The position numbers and the translations under genes were made by a program. Below are positions 11,586 through 12,437 of a DNA stretch of 12,437 bases, piece after piece. The notes below the pieces were generated by a model. It was not told the DNA's origin. It saw only the letters and a list, made by a program, of their open reading frames with translations, and made no database searches. This DNA is from L227-5C sp038209275. Lineage in GTDB: Bacteria; Chloroflexota; Chloroflexia; Chloroheliales; Chloroheliaceae. The stretch is taken from assembly GCA_038209275.1 (NCBI GenBank), contig JBBQXW010000220.1:1-12437 (forward strand), read 5' to 3'. How positions within the stretch are numbered: position 1 is the stretch's first letter; each line of letters starts with the position of its first letter.

Positions 11586-12437
11586 GCTTGACCTCGGCTA
11601 CCTGGCGAAAATTCCGCCATTCGTTCTGCCAGCAAAAGCAAGGTACGTCCGGCGTGACCATTGTAATGGCCTTTGCAAATTTTATCCGAAAAATTGGTTT
11701 CGTCGCCCCCCATTGCATTGAAGCGTTTTATTTTGCGCTGGCGCTCCCAATCTTCAAAACGTTGACCCAATCGTCCGCCCAACAGTTTTTCGCTAATGCG
11801 CTGCACCTGTGTTACCCACCAGGGCGCAGGAATGTCGGGGATAATGGCAGGATTAGTGGGTAGAGCGTTGGGCAAAAATTCCGCCGCCCACCGATTTTTC
11901 TCCAACAGTACCAGATAGTCTGGTTTGCCAAATAGAAAACGCATCTGGGCCAGTTCGTGAGCGGTGTACAAATTGCGCTCGTCCAGGTCGAGTACCTCGG
12001 TAGTTAGTAAATAGTTGGGGCAAAGCGTTACGCCTTGCAGGGCTGCCAGCCGAACAATCGCAATAATAAAGGCACGACAGAGCCAGAGCCGATTTGGAGC
12101 AGTAAGCAGCAGCAAATCAATATCATCGTCCGCCGGGGCATTATCGAGGGCCAGTGCGCCAGTAACAAGGGCGGTACGCAAGAAAGGGACTGCCCGCAAG
12201 AGGCGCAGGTAAAATCTGGTCCTGCGCCAGATGTGAGCGGAAGTGTCAGTTCGGGCGTGACGGCGTGCAATTGTTTCGCTACGCCCCCGTATGAATACAA
12301 AATTTTCGGCCTGTTCCAGAATAGACTGAAGATAAGGCGAAGTTTGCAGGGCGTGTTCTATCTCAGCCAGGGAGTGCGCCTGCCCAATCAAGAAGCGTTG
12401 GATTTCTGCCGGGGTCAGAGGATACGAAAAGAGGTCG
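11582..12437 (-). CDS. Nucleotidyltransferase-fold protein, N-terminus beyond the window
   Basis: At least 284 residues of a protein with a polymerase-beta-like nucleotidyltransferase core: TALVTGALALDNAPADDDIDLLLLT, with the metal-binding DxD at 12116-12124. The rest is helical with no membrane segment. A TTG at 12391 could be taken as the start, but the frame stays open to the right edge, and the extra codons (DLFSYPLTPAEIQRF) read as protein, a winged-helix-like lead seen in such proteins. The true start is therefore probably outside the window. The first position of the usual GS motif is GA here, so activity is uncertain. Its TGA overlaps the GTG of the O-antigen-ligase-like gene, tying it to the polysaccharide cluster. 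Whether it transfers nucleotides to a small molecule or protein, or regulates synthesis, is unknown. Confidence 0.78.
   Translation of the reverse strand, partial: DLFSYPLTPAEIQRFLIGQAHSLAEIEHALQTSPYLQSILEQAENFVFIRGRSETIARRHARTDTSAHIWRRTRFYLRLLRAVPFLRTALVTGALALDNAPADDDIDLLLLTAPNRLWLCRAFIIAIVRLAALQGVTLCPNYLLTTEVLDLDERNLYTAHELAQMRFLFGKPDYLVLLEKNRWAAEFLPNALPTNPAIIPDIPAPWWVTQVQRISEKLLGGRLGQRFEDWERQRKIKRFNAMGGDETNFSDKICKGHYNGHAGRTLLLLAERMAEFSPGSRGQA
11591..11595 (-). promoter_or_regulatory. Ribosome binding site deciding the GTG start of the O-antigen-ligase-like gene
   Basis: GAGGT on the minus strand lies five bases before the GTG at 11585, inside the end of the nucleotidyltransferase gene. It supports the overlapping GTGA start. 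Confidence 0.6.

Overview
The window comes from a bacterium of roughly balanced base composition. It carries one side of an envelope-polysaccharide gene cluster and many 7-bp tandem repeats and small hairpin elements. No rRNA, tRNA, transposase or phage gene is visible. PBS-lyase-type HEAT repeats, paired B12-binding radical SAM proteins, a nucleotidyltransferase reading into an O-antigen-ligase-like gene, and heptanucleotide repeats recall Chloroflexota, or less likely cyanobacteria. This assignment is a guess from gene style; no marker gene is present.

Layout. The plus strand holds the 3' part of an acyl-CoA synthetase (3-1247) and a small HEAT-repeat protein (1459-2079). They converge on a repeat-filled gap (2080-2402) with the minus-strand cluster. 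Read right to left, that cluster is: a nucleotidyltransferase running off the right edge (11582-12437), an O-antigen ligase/polymerase-like membrane protein (9924-11585), a B12-binding radical SAM protein (8442-9896), a SAM methyltransferase (7586-8416), an ArnT/PMT-like membrane glycosyltransferase (5821-7584), a GT4 glycosyltransferase (4174-5595) and a second B12-binding radical SAM protein (2403-3899). The first five are nearly gapless: GTGA overlap, then 27, 25 and 1 nt. They look like one transcription unit. The two downstream gaps of 225 and 274 bp are largely filled by repeat elements. A reasonable reading is synthesis and export of a modified surface glycan or glycolipid: cytoplasmic glycosyl transfer (GT4), lipid-linked sugar transfer outside the membrane (ArnT-like), polymerisation or ligation (O-antigen-ligase-like), and decoration by the methyltransferase and radical SAM enzymes.

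The most interesting signal is the repeats. Many tandem tracts share a 7-bp period but differ in sequence (GTTTTGA, GAGTGAT, GTTCCAA, TTCAAAA, GACTTCC, GTTTCGA, GACGATT, TCGTAAA), and several flank small hairpin cores. Five composite elements sit in frame inside the two multi-spanning membrane proteins. By manual topology reading all five fall in cytoplasmic loops, and all are oriented so that the coding strand has no stop. A sixth insertion of a different hairpin family sits in the linker of the GT4 protein. Elsewhere, stop-bearing orientations supply the actual stop codons of three genes (HEAT, GT4, ArnT-like). An 18.6-copy GTTCCAA tract lies against the GT4 start codon. Together this looks like a mobile or expanding, protein-tolerated family of heptamer-hairpin elements.
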